Positions 24,356-33,859 are shown, numbered from the stretch's first letter. The stretch is 45,805 bases of DNA from Dethiothermospora halolimnae (GCF_037577855.1 NZ_JBAKFX010000035.1:1-45805); one strand, 5' to 3'. The notes: generated from the letters alone by a model not told the origin. Program-made: numbers and translations.

Positions 24356-24928
24356 TTGATTATTGGCAAAAAAGTAACAATAAGACCTGTTGAAGAAAGT
24401 GATATTGATTTTTTATATAATTGGTGGAATAATGGCGATATGATGGCCCATGCAGGACTTGCCTATGGGGTATTAAGTAGTAAAACTGCAATATCAGAAA
24501 AAATCATGGAACAAATTAAAGACAGTAATACATATAGTACTTCTAAAAGATTTATTATATGTAAAAAAGAGGATAAGGTACCCATAGGAGAAATGGGCTA
24601 TTCAAATTGGAACAAAAGATCTCAAAATGCAGAATTCGGTATAAAAATATGTGAAACCAGTGAGCAAGGAAAAGGATATGGTGAAGATACTTTATTTCAT
24701 TTTATCGACTTTATGTTTAAGCACTTAAATTTAGAAAAAATATATTTAAGCACTATTCCTGATAACAAAAGAGCCCATTCCCTATATCATAAATTAGGGT
24801 TTAAAAATGTGGGAGTAATGAGGAAAGACTTCTTTGACTCTAGAACTGGAACTTTGTCAGATGTATTATATATGGATTTATTAAAAGATGAGTGGCTTGA
24901 AGTTAAGGAAAATTACCATTTTAAGTAA
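24356..24928 (+). CDS. GNAT-family N-acetyltransferase (RimJ/RimL type)
   Basis: A 190-residue acetyltransferase. N-terminal TIRPVEESDIDFLYNWWN is typical of the RimJ/RimL/SpeG subgroup; the acetyl-CoA-binding loop is seen in SEQGKGYGEDTL (about 105-116), and the C-terminal YHKLGFKNVGVMR helix-strand is also standard. The start is TTG 24356, with AAAAGGGGG eight bases upstream; no ATG is available. A TATAAT-like box lies at 24319-24324. It may acetylate a protein N terminus, a polyamine or an antibiotic; substrate cannot be inferred. It is a stand-alone gene. Confidence 0.9.
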   Translation: MIIGKKVTIRPVEESDIDFLYNWWNNGDMMAHAGLAYGVLSSKTAISEKIMEQIKDSNTYSTSKRFIICKKEDKVPIGEMGYSNWNKRSQNAEFGIKICETSEQGKGYGEDTLFHFIDFMFKHLNLEKIYLSTIPDNKRAHSLYHKLGFKNVGVMRKDFFDSRTGTLSDVLYMDLLKDEWLEVKENYHFK

Positions 24929-24931
24929 AGG

Positions 24932-25190
24932 AATTGGGTGGGGATTATAAATTCCCCCAAAGTATTGACAAAGTAAGTAAAAATGTCCGCCAGTCCTCGG
25001 ATTTGGAAAATATATAGAAACGGTCGAAAATAGAATTCCAAACTCGCTACGCTCAAACAGTGGAATTCAAGCGATTTTCTCCCTTATTCTATATTTTCAC
25101 AAATCCTGCGGAATGGCTCCCATTTTTACTTACTTTGTCTAAAGAGGCTTAGAAGGCAGACTGGGGGGGATTATAAATTCCCCCAGAGCT
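24932..25190. mobile_element. MITE-like hairpin element flanked by palindrome A variants
   Basis: An element of 173 bp (24967-25139) has perfect 19-bp terminal inverted repeats (GACAAAGTAAGTAAAAATG and complement). Inner segments also pair: GGATTTG-GAAAATATATAGAA with TTCTATATTTTCACAAATCC, and GAATTCCA (25033-25040) with TGGAATTC (25061-25068) around an AACTCGCTACGCTC loop. It can fold along nearly its whole length and has no open frame. On each side stands a palindrome A variant with loop ATA: GGGGATTATAAATTCCCC at 24940-24957 and 25165-25184. I see no clear target duplication. Confidence 0.7.
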
Positions 25191-25245
25191 TAGATAATAC
25201 TTTCGTCATAATAATCCATATATGTTATACTATTGATAATAAGAG

Positions 25246-25542
25246 GTGATTAAAATTAGCTTATTATCAATTATATTATTTGTATCATTTATAGTTTTAG
25301 CAATATATCTCTACTTTATTGAAGATAAAAATTGGATAGTTATTTATGAAGGTAGTCATAGTTACTCATCAAAGGCTAAAGAAAAATATGCCAAACTAAA
25401 AGCTAGTGGTGTCAGATGTAAGTTGAAGACCATAACACCTAAATTTAGTTCTAATGGACTTACCAATAAAAGTGCAATTACCACCACTCGGGTATTAGTT
25501 CACAAAAAAGATTTAAATAAAGCTAGAAAACTAATAGAATAA
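25246..25542 (+). CDS. Small membrane-anchored protein, DUF2007-like
   Basis: About 98 residues: one N-terminal membrane helix (about 4-24) and a small cytoplasmic domain (WIVIYEGSHSYSSKAKEKYAKLKASGVRCKLKT..., then VLVHKKDLNKARKLIE). The latter resembles the alpha/beta 'putative signal transducing protein' (DUF2007) domain. The boundary used is GTG 25246, but the only good ribosome site (AAGAGGTG, 25241-25248) overlaps it and is spaced for an ATT at 25255, so translation may start there. The gene ends in a bidirectional terminator. Function unknown. Confidence 0.75.
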   Translation: MIKISLLSIILFVSFIVLAIYLYFIEDKNWIVIYEGSHSYSSKAKEKYAKLKASGVRCKLKTITPKFSSNGLTNKSAITTTRVLVHKKDLNKARKLIE

Positions 25543-25564
25543 AGGCACCACCGGTGCCTTTATT
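25538..25564. terminator. Bidirectional terminator
   Basis: AATAAAGGCACC (25538-25549), loop ACC, complement to 25564, with A/T flanks. It serves the converging genes that end at 25542 and 25564, and both stop codons lie in the stem. Confidence 0.88.
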
Positions 25565-26319
25565 TATACTATTTTCTCTTTAAGTTCCCTTATTTTATCA
25601 TCTACATGGGTACATCTAGATATAATATTTTTTGCAATCTTTTTTTCTTCCATGTTATAGTGACATAATGCTCTATAATATCTAATCTCATCTATTTTAT
25701 TAATATCAATTTTTCCTTCTTTCAATGCTGCATTTTCTGATAGCTTAAAATATATAACAGCCTCTTTGAATTGATTCTTCTTATATAGTATAATTCCTAT
25801 ACTCTTATAACCATCCCTTAAGGCTATATAATCATCTTCCTTTGAAAAAAAGTTTATAGCTTCTAAAAATTGACTAATTGCACATTCATATCTTCCCATA
25901 TTAAATGAATGTATACCTTTAAGATATAAAGCCCTTCCTTTATACTTTATTAATCCAAACTCATCGGATAGTTTTAAGACTTTAAATAAATTTAAATTTT
26001 GTTCGTATCCAGACATATCTAAGTTATTTTCAACCTTTTCTATCCAATCTTTACATTTGTCATTTGCCATATCATATTCATTTTTTAGCAAATAAGATGC
26101 ATTAATATTGACTTCTTTTCCTTTCTTTTCAGCCATTTCATTAATTTTTTTAGCAAGATATGTAGCATTAATGACATTTATACTCCTTTTATCATTCTCA
26201 AACATAGAAATATAATTCTTAGAAAATCTGTCCCCCGCTAATTCTCCTTGTTTCAGTCCTAGAATTTTTCTCACACTTCTGAGTCGCTTTCCAGGACTTA
26301 AAATTTCTATATCTTTCAA
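25564..26319 (-). CDS. XRE-family regulator with TPR domain
   Basis: About 251 residues. An N-terminal HTH_3 domain (about 10-70: LRSVRKILGLKQGELAGDRF, SKNYISMFENDKRSIN) is joined to TPR-like helical repeats (about 110-235: LYLKGIHSFNMGRYECAISQFLEAINFF, IILYKKNQFKEAVIYFKLSE). This is the layout of RNPP-type regulators such as PlcR and Rgg, whose TPRs bind peptides; no pheromone gene is visible next to it. The start is most likely TTG 26319 behind AGGGGTGAG; GTG 26328 overlaps that site. Two GTCGT direct repeats 10 bp apart in its upstream region may be an autoregulatory site. Confidence 0.87.
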   Translation of the reverse strand: MKDIEILSPGKRLRSVRKILGLKQGELAGDRFSKNYISMFENDKRSINVINATYLAKKINEMAEKKGKEVNINASYLLKNEYDMANDKCKDWIEKVENNLDMSGYEQNLNLFKVLKLSDEFGLIKYKGRALYLKGIHSFNMGRYECAISQFLEAINFFSKEDDYIALRDGYKSIGIILYKKNQFKEAVIYFKLSENAALKEGKIDINKIDEIRYYRALCHYNMEEKKIAKNIISRCTHVDDKIRELKEKIV

Positions 26320-26380
26320 TATACTCACCCCTAATATATATCCTGTAAATACAATTTATCATATTTTGTAAAAAAAATTT

Positions 26381-26395
26381 GTCGTTCTAAGTCGT
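26381..26395 (-). promoter_or_regulatory. Direct repeat ACGAC-N5-ACGAC upstream of XRE gene
   Basis: On the minus strand AACGACTTAGAACGACAAA, two identical pentamers one helical turn apart, about 60 bp upstream of the start. A TATGATAAAT sequence (26354-26363) downstream of it may be the -10 box. Candidate operator only. Confidence 0.3.
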
Positions 26396-26438
26396 TTGAC
26401 TCAATTATTTTTATTTTTTGAATTTTTTGTATATAACA

Positions 26439-27281
26439 CTAGGATATATGTCTTTCTAGCCATTTATGGATATCTTCTAGAATATCATCTTTTATATCTT
26501 CATTTAAAATTTCATGATATAATCCGTCGTATATCTTAATTTCTTTATCATTTGAAGCTATTGTTTTGTAGAAGTTCTCCGATGCCCTTTTATCTACTAT
26601 TTTATCATCTCCACCATGTAATATAAGACATGGACAACTATATGACGGCATATTTTCATTTAACCAACCTACTCCATTAACCATAAATTCTACAAAAAAT
26701 TTGATGGTGGCATCATTTAAATTTAATGGATCTTCTTCATAGTCTTTTACAACCTTTCGATCATGACATATAAGGTGGGATAAAGGATTTTCTATACGCT
26801 TTTTAGGTATAATTTTACTTAGTAACTTAAATAATGGTCCCTTAATCCCAGTAACTTGGGGTGTTTTCATAGTAGCTGCATCAGTTAAAACCTGTCCATC
26901 TAACTTCTCTCCATATCTAATACCATATGAAGACGTTATAAAGCCTCCCATGCTATGACCTAACATAAATATAGGTACATCAGTATTTTCCTTTTTAGCC
27001 ATATCTACTACAAGATTAGCATCTTCTATAAAATTATTATAATCCTCTATATGTCCCCTTTCTCCTCCCGACTTACCATGACTCCTATTATCGAACCTAT
27101 AAACCCCATAACCGAATTCGTTTAACTTGTTTTTTACATAATCATATCTCCCTAGATGTTCTGCAAATCCGTGGACTATTACCACCACTGCCTTTCTATC
27201 ATTTGGAACATCCTTAACATAATATATCTCGGTACCGTCTTTAGCTTTTAATTTTCCCTCTATTGAACTTAATATAGACAT
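26439..27281 (-). CDS. Alpha/beta hydrolase, monoglyceride lipase-like
   Basis: A soluble 280-residue serine hydrolase of the Hydrolase_4 (PldB/monoacylglycerol lipase) family. Nucleophile S110 in the elbow GHSMGG, probable acid D226 in LHGGDDKIVD and base H256 in YDGLYHEILNE; HGFAEHLGRY carries the oxyanion segment. No signal peptide, so it acts inside the cell on lysophospholipids or monoglycerides. Start ATG 27281 follows AAGGGGGATAACC. It lies 19 bp downstream of addA and may be co-transcribed with it. Confidence 0.92.
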   Translation of the reverse strand: MSILSSIEGKLKAKDGTEIYYVKDVPNDRKAVVVIVHGFAEHLGRYDYVKNKLNEFGYGVYRFDNRSHGKSGGERGHIEDYNNFIEDANLVVDMAKKENTDVPIFMLGHSMGGFITSSYGIRYGEKLDGQVLTDAATMKTPQVTGIKGPLFKLLSKIIPKKRIENPLSHLICHDRKVVKDYEEDPLNLNDATIKFFVEFMVNGVGWLNENMPSYSCPCLILHGGDDKIVDKRASENFYKTIASNDKEIKIYDGLYHEILNEDIKDDILEDIHKWLERHIS

Positions 27282-27300
27282 GGTTATCCCCCTTTATATT

Positions 27301-30300
27301 TTATATACAAAAATCTTTAAAGTCACAATAACTACAATTACATTCATTTTTCGGATAATCTTTTATATCCTTATTATTAGTCACAAAGTTTATAAACTCC
27401 TTTATACTTTTTATATTTTTATCCAAATTTTCTTCACTAATATCTATATCTATAAATTCTCCCGTTTCTAGCATTAATAATCCTGCCCTAGATATTTCTA
27501 TATTGTATATGTCCTTAAATGCCTTAGTATAAATTTGTATCTGATTTTTATAATTATTTTTTATTAAGTCTTTATTAGTTACCCTATTAGTTTTAAAGTC
27601 GATAATCTCTGCCCTATTGTTCCTTATGTTTATTCTATCTATGATACCATAAATATATTTATCCCCTAATTTATAATAAAACTTCTTTTCGTTATAAAAT
27701 TTATCATAATCATTTTTATAAAAGTTGGCATAATTATTAACATATTTTTTTATTTCTTTTGTTATATCATCTGTAGGATTAACTTGATGTAATACAATAG
27801 ATTTTTCTATCAAACTATCTATATCCCTCTCATTATCATAATTCTCACATACCTGATGGACTATTAGTCCTTTTTTTATTGGATCTAATATATTGTTATT
27901 TCCTTTATTATAATCTAATACTTCTTCTTGTATTTCTATTTCTTCTATTGGTATTCTCTTATAATATGACATATAAAACTTTCGTCTACATTTATTAAAT
28001 GTCATATATTGACTAATGCTAAAGGTATTAAACTGTCTAGCTCCATATTGATTAAAGTCTTTAAGTATTGGAAATTTATCCTTATCTAAGGGCATTTCTT
28101 TTATATCTTTTTTAAGATTTGCTACCCTTTTTATACTATCCTTTTCTACATTTATATCTCCTACTTTGATGGAATTGTCTGTATCTATATAGTCTTTTAT
28201 CATCTTTTTAAAGCTACTTCTAAGTCTTTTATCGCTTTGATTACCTATTATTAATTTTTCCTCTGTTCTAGTCATAGCAACATATAATACCCTTTTATTC
28301 TCCTCCATATCCTTCTCTTTTTGATTATCTAGAAGTTTTGAATATAATGGTGATATGGACTCATCTAGTTTTCCTAGATTATCTGGATGCTTTATAGCTA
28401 TTCCAATATTTTTATTAAATAATATATTTGGATATCTAAAGTTAAATTGCTTGGCCATTTGGGGTATTACCACCGCTTTAAATTGTAATCCCTTAGACTT
28501 ATGGATAGTCATAAGCTTAACGGTATTTCCCTCTTCTGTCTCTATCTGTGCTTGTCCCTCATCGATTTCATCGGATTGTTTTTCTATAAAGTCTATAAAG
28601 TTATCTAAACTGTTATTTTCCCTTTCTATAAATCTTCTAGCCATATCCATAAATTTATAGATATTTGCCATTGCCTGCTTTCCTCCAAACTTTAACATCC
28701 ATGTTTCAATATAATAGGTGCTATCTAATATTTCTTCTATTAATTCATGGATAGTAATGGTTCCCTTTATTTTGTTGAGTCTATTTAATATAGTATATGC
28801 ACTATTTAGCTTCTTTTTCTCACTATCTGTGATATTTTTTATATCTTTATTTAGATTATTAAATATATCATTTCTATATTCCTTCATTAGCCAATATATA
28901 GTTGTATCGGAAACTCCAAACATTGGACTTCTTAAAGTAGCCACTAAAGATAATGTATCATATTTATTATTTATTGTTTTTAGAGCATTTAATATATCTA
29001 TTATTTCTTCCCTTTTATAAAAACCCTTCCCCCCTAGGTTATAAAAAGGTATACCATATTCTTTAAATGCCTCTTCATAGATATAGGTATCGGTCATAGA
29101 TCTAAATAATAGGGCTATATCTTTATAACTATAGTTTCCTTCTTTAACTAGTTTCCTTATTTTCTTGGCTATAAGTTCTGCTTCATATTTTTTAATAAAT
29201 TCCCCTTTATCCACATCATCTGGAACTTCAATATTATTATTTTCTATTATTTCCACATCTATGTTATTAATTGACTTTTTAGTTGCCTTAAGTTCTTCAT
29301 ATCTTTTCCCCATTAATTTATTAAATACATTGTTTATAAACTTCATAACATTATCAGCTGTTCTAAAGTTATCCTTCAGGGATATTGTTTCTATATTTGA
29401 TGTTTCTTCTATATCCTTTACAACATCATAAAAGACATCTATATCTGCCCCTCTAAAGCCATATATGGACTGTTTAGGATCGCCAACTACAAATAGGTTT
29501 TGTCTATCTAGTTTATTTTCTACACTACATAATTTATATATTATTTTCCTTTGAAGTTCATTGGTATCTTGAAATTCATCCACCATAATGTATTTGAATT
29601 TATCTTGATACCTTTTAACTAGGTCACTATTATTCAATAGATTTAATAGTTTTATTTGTAAATCTTCATAATCAAGGCTACCCATTTCTTCTTTTTTATT
29701 TGTATAGTCCCTATCAATATCTATTAATAAGTCTAGAAATATTTCATATATATACTTCTTATCCTTTTCTGCTAATATAAGTAGATTAGATGATAACTCA
29801 ATTATTTCATCTATAATATCTTGATATTTTTTATTGGTTCCTAACCTTGAAGAAAAGTATGCTATATCATCTATAACTTTACTATCTATCTCTAGTATAT
29901 TTCTACTATTAAAATCTATCCACCTGGAATCTTTGTTTAGTTGTTGTATCTTTGAGTTTTTCCTTGTTATGTTTTTTGCTAAAAAGTTTATCTTTTCTTT
30001 TATATCCTTTACTACACTAATATCACAGTCTAAACTATCTATATAATTTATAGTTGTTTCCTTTAAATCAATAAAAGACATTCCAGTACTTCTTACTTCT
30101 TTATAGATGTTTTTAATACTGTCTATTATTCCATCACTAAAGGATGATGAGTTTAATGAATCCGATGTAAAATATTCTATAAACTTATATATATCATCCC
30201 TATTTTCTATTCCCTCTGTTATTATATTTTCTATAACCTCCACCAGTAACTTATTATTTTCATTATCGTCTAAAAGGGAAAAGTTAGGGTCTAAATTACC

Positions 30301-30642
30301 CTCTATTGGATTTTCCCTTAATATTTTCGAACAAAAACTATGGATAGTAGATATTTGTGCCTTTTCTAAATCCTTATATATTCTATTCCATTTCCTATCT
30401 TTTCTTACTAGACTATGAACACTTTGTCGTACCCTTTCCTTCATCTCAGCAGCAGCCTTCTTAGTAAATGTTATTGCTACTATGGATTCCACTTCTTTTC
30501 CATATTCTAAACTACCATTATCTAAAATATTAATATATCTTTCCACTAGGACTCTAGTCTTTCCCGAGCCTGCCCCTGCACTTACAGAAACATTTTTATC
30601 TATTGTTTCTATGGCTTTTTTCTGACTATCTGTTGGTTTCAT
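27301..30642 (-). CDS. addA: AddA-type helicase-nuclease subunit
   Basis: UvrD/RecB-type helicase-nuclease of 1113 residues, partner of AddB in double-strand break repair. Walker A AGAGSGKT at about 22-29, motif Ia ITFTKKAAAEM, Walker B VDEFQDT, GDPKQSIYGFRGAD, IHKSKGLQF and YVAMTRTEEKL complete the helicase. A RecB-like nuclease at the C terminus has AEIIDFKTNR. Unusually, four cysteines are placed as in Fe-S nucleases: C885 in NKCRRKFY and the terminal C1103-x2-C1106-x5-C1112. This motif is known in AddB, not in the usual AddA. It is shorter than typical AddA (about 1200). Start ATG 30642 with AAAGG; it overlaps addB by 17 bp. Confidence 0.92.
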   Translation of the reverse strand: MKPTDSQKKAIETIDKNVSVSAGAGSGKTRVLVERYINILDNGSLEYGKEVESIVAITFTKKAAAEMKERVRQSVHSLVRKDRKWNRIYKDLEKAQISTIHSFCSKILRENPIEGNLDPNFSLLDDNENNKLLVEVIENIITEGIENRDDIYKFIEYFTSDSLNSSSFSDGIIDSIKNIYKEVRSTGMSFIDLKETTINYIDSLDCDISVVKDIKEKINFLAKNITRKNSKIQQLNKDSRWIDFNSRNILEIDSKVIDDIAYFSSRLGTNKKYQDIIDEIIELSSNLLILAEKDKKYIYEIFLDLLIDIDRDYTNKKEEMGSLDYEDLQIKLLNLLNNSDLVKRYQDKFKYIMVDEFQDTNELQRKIIYKLCSVENKLDRQNLFVVGDPKQSIYGFRGADIDVFYDVVKDIEETSNIETISLKDNFRTADNVMKFINNVFNKLMGKRYEELKATKKSINNIDVEIIENNNIEVPDDVDKGEFIKKYEAELIAKKIRKLVKEGNYSYKDIALLFRSMTDTYIYEEAFKEYGIPFYNLGGKGFYKREEIIDILNALKTINNKYDTLSLVATLRSPMFGVSDTTIYWLMKEYRNDIFNNLNKDIKNITDSEKKKLNSAYTILNRLNKIKGTITIHELIEEILDSTYYIETWMLKFGGKQAMANIYKFMDMARRFIERENNSLDNFIDFIEKQSDEIDEGQAQIETEEGNTVKLMTIHKSKGLQFKAVVIPQMAKQFNFRYPNILFNKNIGIAIKHPDNLGKLDESISPLYSKLLDNQKEKDMEENKRVLYVAMTRTEEKLIIGNQSDKRLRSSFKKMIKDYIDTDNSIKVGDINVEKDSIKRVANLKKDIKEMPLDKDKFPILKDFNQYGARQFNTFSISQYMTFNKCRRKFYMSYYKRIPIEEIEIQEEVLDYNKGNNNILDPIKKGLIVHQVCENYDNERDIDSLIEKSIVLHQVNPTDDITKEIKKYVNNYANFYKNDYDKFYNEKKFYYKLGDKYIYGIIDRINIRNNRAEIIDFKTNRVTNKDLIKNNYKNQIQIYTKAFKDIYNIEISRAGLLMLETGEFIDIDISEENLDKNIKSIKEFINFVTNNKDIKDYPKNECNCSYCDFKDFCI

Positions 30643-33600
30643 AAGTCTCAACCTTTCTATTTATCCTCTCTTGATTATACCTACACATATTTTTTAATGG
30701 ACAATAATCATCACAAACCACTGGATTTAGAGCAAACCTACCCTTATATATTCCATCTACATAATTGCCTATCTTTGTTTTCACTTCTTCTAGTAGCTTG
30801 TCCCAGTCCCCATCGGTTAATATTCCATTTCCTCTGGATTTACCAACATAGGACTTCTTCTCCTTTTTAATAAGTTCTATATGGTTATTTCCATCCTTTA
30901 TAATTAAGTATCCTCCAGCTATTACTTCCCTTTTTTTATCCATTTGGGACATTATATAAACAGGTAGTTGCAGTGAAGTTCCATTTGTTATGTCCTTTAT
31001 AGACTTTCTGCCATAGGATGAATGTTTATAATCATATACCATATGTTCATTTTCATCTTCAGTAATATCTATCCTATCTATTTTCCCTAGTAGTTTTACT
31101 TCCCTTTTATCCATTGAAACTATAAAATCCTCTTCATAACCAAATCTTACTTCAAACTCATGGGGAAGTAAATTAACTTTATATCCTTTAAGTCTATCTA
31201 TATCCTTTTCTATTAGATTTATTAAAACATTGGTCATATGGGATATTTTTAGCTTCCAATATCTATTATCTATATTTATCCCTAAATATTCAATTGCTTC
31301 TGTTAATAACTTTGTTATTTCTCCTTTAGTTTCCTTTATATTAAATTCTTTATTATCTAATATATATCCTCTAATATCATCCCTATGGTTTTCATAATAT
31401 ATTGCCAGTACTTCATGATATACACTACCCCTCTCTAGGGCTGAAAATTCTTCTATTTCCTTATCTATCCCCAATACCTTCAGTATATTTTCATATAGAA
31501 ATCTAAAGGGACATTTTCCGTATGTTTCCAATTGTGTTATGCTAAACTTCATATTATTGTAGATAGAGTGTAATTCTTCTTTTATCTCCTTATCATTTAT
31601 AAAGCCATCATAATCATTAAATCTTTTTTCATCCCTTTTAATTTCACAATATATTTTTTCTATTAACTCTTCTAATATTTCACCATCTTTTTCCTTTAAT
31701 ATGGCTAAATACTTTTCATCTTCTTCATTCATATATTTCATAAGCATTGATCTGACAAAATCTTTTTTATTAGTAAGCTCATGAAAATTATCCTTTATTA
31801 AGTAATCCATTGTAACAATTATGGTGTTAAATCTGTCCTGTAAATTTTCTCCATAAAATAAACCTGATAGTTCTTCTAAGAACATAGAGGGAATTGTTAC
31901 CTCTCCATTTAAATTGTTTATTGGGTAACTTAAGTATAGTTTTTCAGTGGCTCTAGTTAGGGCTATATTAAATAATAAACTTTCCTTGTCCATAGTTTCA
32001 AAATAACTTTTTATATCAATACCTATTTCTTTAAATACATCATTTTCTTCCTCCCTAAAGAACCAATTATTCATACTTGACTTTGGATATTCTCCCTCTA
32101 TTAGTCCTATAAAGAAAACTTCTTTAAATCGTAAGCCCCTAGAGGTGGATGGGGTTAATATATTTACTCCATCTCTATTACCAGAATTTATTATTATGGT
32201 TTCATCGGTAAATAAACGGACCATTATATCATAATATTCCTTTAATGTTATTTCTTCGTTATAGGCTATATTTATAATGTTTATCACATTGTCAAAGGCA
32301 TGTTTAATCTTTGATAGAACAGACAAGTCCCTATAAAGTATGGAATAATCATTACTATATTTATAAATGTTTTTTATAGAATCCTCAGCATCATAATATT
32401 TTAATAAATCTAATAAGGTGTCTTTATATACCTCTCCCGATGCTTTTTTAGGTATTTTGTCTATTTCTTCTTTCAGCGAATCAAATATAACAAACTCCAA
32501 GTCAACTATATTTTGTAATTTTTCTTCATAGGCTTCCTTATCTTCTTTATTATTTATAAAATATCTTAACCTTCTCTTTTCATCCTGTAGGGATTTATAT
32601 AATTCATTATTTTTATCCCCAACTTTTAAGCTATGTAGAATATACTCCAGTCTATCCCTATCTATACCATCGGCTATATCTAGATAATTAGACTTTATAG
32701 CATTTATTATATTATTCTTTTTATAGTTATTTAATCTAAGCTCAATTAAATTAAGTATTTCTCCAACTAATGGAGTATCTATTAATCTTATTTCCTCATT
32801 TAAACTGATGGGAATACCTTCATCACTAAAGGTCTTAATTAGTAGTTCTCTATAGTTATCTATATTCCCCATAATAATTCCTATTTCATTTAACTTTACA
32901 CACTTTGTAGCTTCCAATTCATTGGAAGGTTTCCTCATACCATCATTGGTAAGCCTCTTAATCTCCTCTGCCACTTTTTTAAGTTCAAGATTTTTATTTG
33001 GTGCCTTTATAAGGTTAATATTATCTGATTTATCATAGGTAGTATTATTATTTTGAAAAATATTATTAGATAGTTCTTCAAAATAACTTTCTTTATTTGT
33101 ATTTATCTCTTCTATAATGAAGCCTATTTCCTTTAATTTATCAATTGTATCATTAACGGTTTTATACTGTTGTTTAGTTTTATAGGGCATATTTACATAT
33201 ATGTCCATGTCTAATTTAGATAATTTTTCAAGTATTCTAACCTCTTGGGGTCTAAAGTCAAAAAATTCATCTATTATAATAAAATCTAAATCCCCAAATA
33301 AGTCCATACTATCATTTAGTTTTTCTAGGGACTTTATATACTCTTCTTCCCTATCTAATAAATTATTGTTATTTAAAAACTGTTGATATCTATCATAAAT
33401 AAGTCCCATTTCCATAAGTTTATCCCCATTTGACGATTTATCCAAATACTTCTGTGGAGTAACCAGTGACCTTTTTATTTCCCCTATAATATAGGATATA
33501 GACTTTATAAATCCATCTTTGTTCACCATATTTTTATAATAAACTAGTTTATTCTCACTATATAATTCATTAACTATATTAGATATGATAGTTTCCTTTC

Positions 33601-33859
33601 CACTATCATCAATCTTTATATACATATCCTTTTCAATTAAGTCCTTTACTATATCATCAAAGGTAATAACATTAATATCAAAAACTCCCTTTAAACCTTC
33701 TAAAAGTTCCCTTCTATATTTAGTAAGAAGATTTCCCGAAGGAAGTAAATAATAAAACTTATCCCCTTTATTTTCTTTCAAATAATACTTAGCTTTTCTA
33801 ATAAGATTTTGTCTATAAGTATTATTGATAGGACCATAATAGGTTATTCTATCTTTCAT
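30626..33859 (-). CDS. addB: AddB-type helicase-nuclease subunit
   Basis: A 1077-residue AddB subunit: an inactivated helicase-like part (about 1-760; LPSGNLLTKYRRELLEGL at the N terminus, and TPSTSRGLRFKEVFFIGL and ALTRATEKLYLSY in the second half) and a C-terminal PD-(D/E)XK nuclease with VYDYKHSSYG. The Fe-S cysteines are C783 in YGKCPFRF and the terminal C-x3-C-x5-C (CDDYCPLKNMC); the first spacing is three instead of the usual two. With AddA it resects double-strand ends and loads RecA. Start ATG 33859 follows AAGGAGTGATAGAG. It is the first gene of addB-addA, the common order in Firmicutes. Confidence 0.93.
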   Translation of the reverse strand: MKDRITYYGPINNTYRQNLIRKAKYYLKENKGDKFYYLLPSGNLLTKYRRELLEGLKGVFDINVITFDDIVKDLIEKDMYIKIDDSGKETIISNIVNELYSENKLVYYKNMVNKDGFIKSISYIIGEIKRSLVTPQKYLDKSSNGDKLMEMGLIYDRYQQFLNNNNLLDREEEYIKSLEKLNDSMDLFGDLDFIIIDEFFDFRPQEVRILEKLSKLDMDIYVNMPYKTKQQYKTVNDTIDKLKEIGFIIEEINTNKESYFEELSNNIFQNNNTTYDKSDNINLIKAPNKNLELKKVAEEIKRLTNDGMRKPSNELEATKCVKLNEIGIIMGNIDNYRELLIKTFSDEGIPISLNEEIRLIDTPLVGEILNLIELRLNNYKKNNIINAIKSNYLDIADGIDRDRLEYILHSLKVGDKNNELYKSLQDEKRRLRYFINNKEDKEAYEEKLQNIVDLEFVIFDSLKEEIDKIPKKASGEVYKDTLLDLLKYYDAEDSIKNIYKYSNDYSILYRDLSVLSKIKHAFDNVINIINIAYNEEITLKEYYDIMVRLFTDETIIINSGNRDGVNILTPSTSRGLRFKEVFFIGLIEGEYPKSSMNNWFFREEENDVFKEIGIDIKSYFETMDKESLLFNIALTRATEKLYLSYPINNLNGEVTIPSMFLEELSGLFYGENLQDRFNTIIVTMDYLIKDNFHELTNKKDFVRSMLMKYMNEEDEKYLAILKEKDGEILEELIEKIYCEIKRDEKRFNDYDGFINDKEIKEELHSIYNNMKFSITQLETYGKCPFRFLYENILKVLGIDKEIEEFSALERGSVYHEVLAIYYENHRDDIRGYILDNKEFNIKETKGEITKLLTEAIEYLGINIDNRYWKLKISHMTNVLINLIEKDIDRLKGYKVNLLPHEFEVRFGYEEDFIVSMDKREVKLLGKIDRIDITEDENEHMVYDYKHSSYGRKSIKDITNGTSLQLPVYIMSQMDKKREVIAGGYLIIKDGNNHIELIKKEKKSYVGKSRGNGILTDGDWDKLLEEVKTKIGNYVDGIYKGRFALNPVVCDDYCPLKNMCRYNQERINRKVETYETNR

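Noticed and set aside
24967..25139. Riboswitch or known structured RNA
   Set aside because: It folds end to end with terminal inverted repeats and resembles no riboswitch core I know; it is better explained as a fold-back element.
28355..30418. Several plus-strand open frames of 70-103 codons within addA
   Set aside because: They are antisense shadows of a gene with clear helicase motifs.
25564..33859. Defence island around AddAB
   Set aside because: AddAB, a monoglyceride-lipase-like hydrolase and an XRE-TPR regulator are each common housekeeping or regulatory genes; no toxin, restriction or abortive-infection partner is present.
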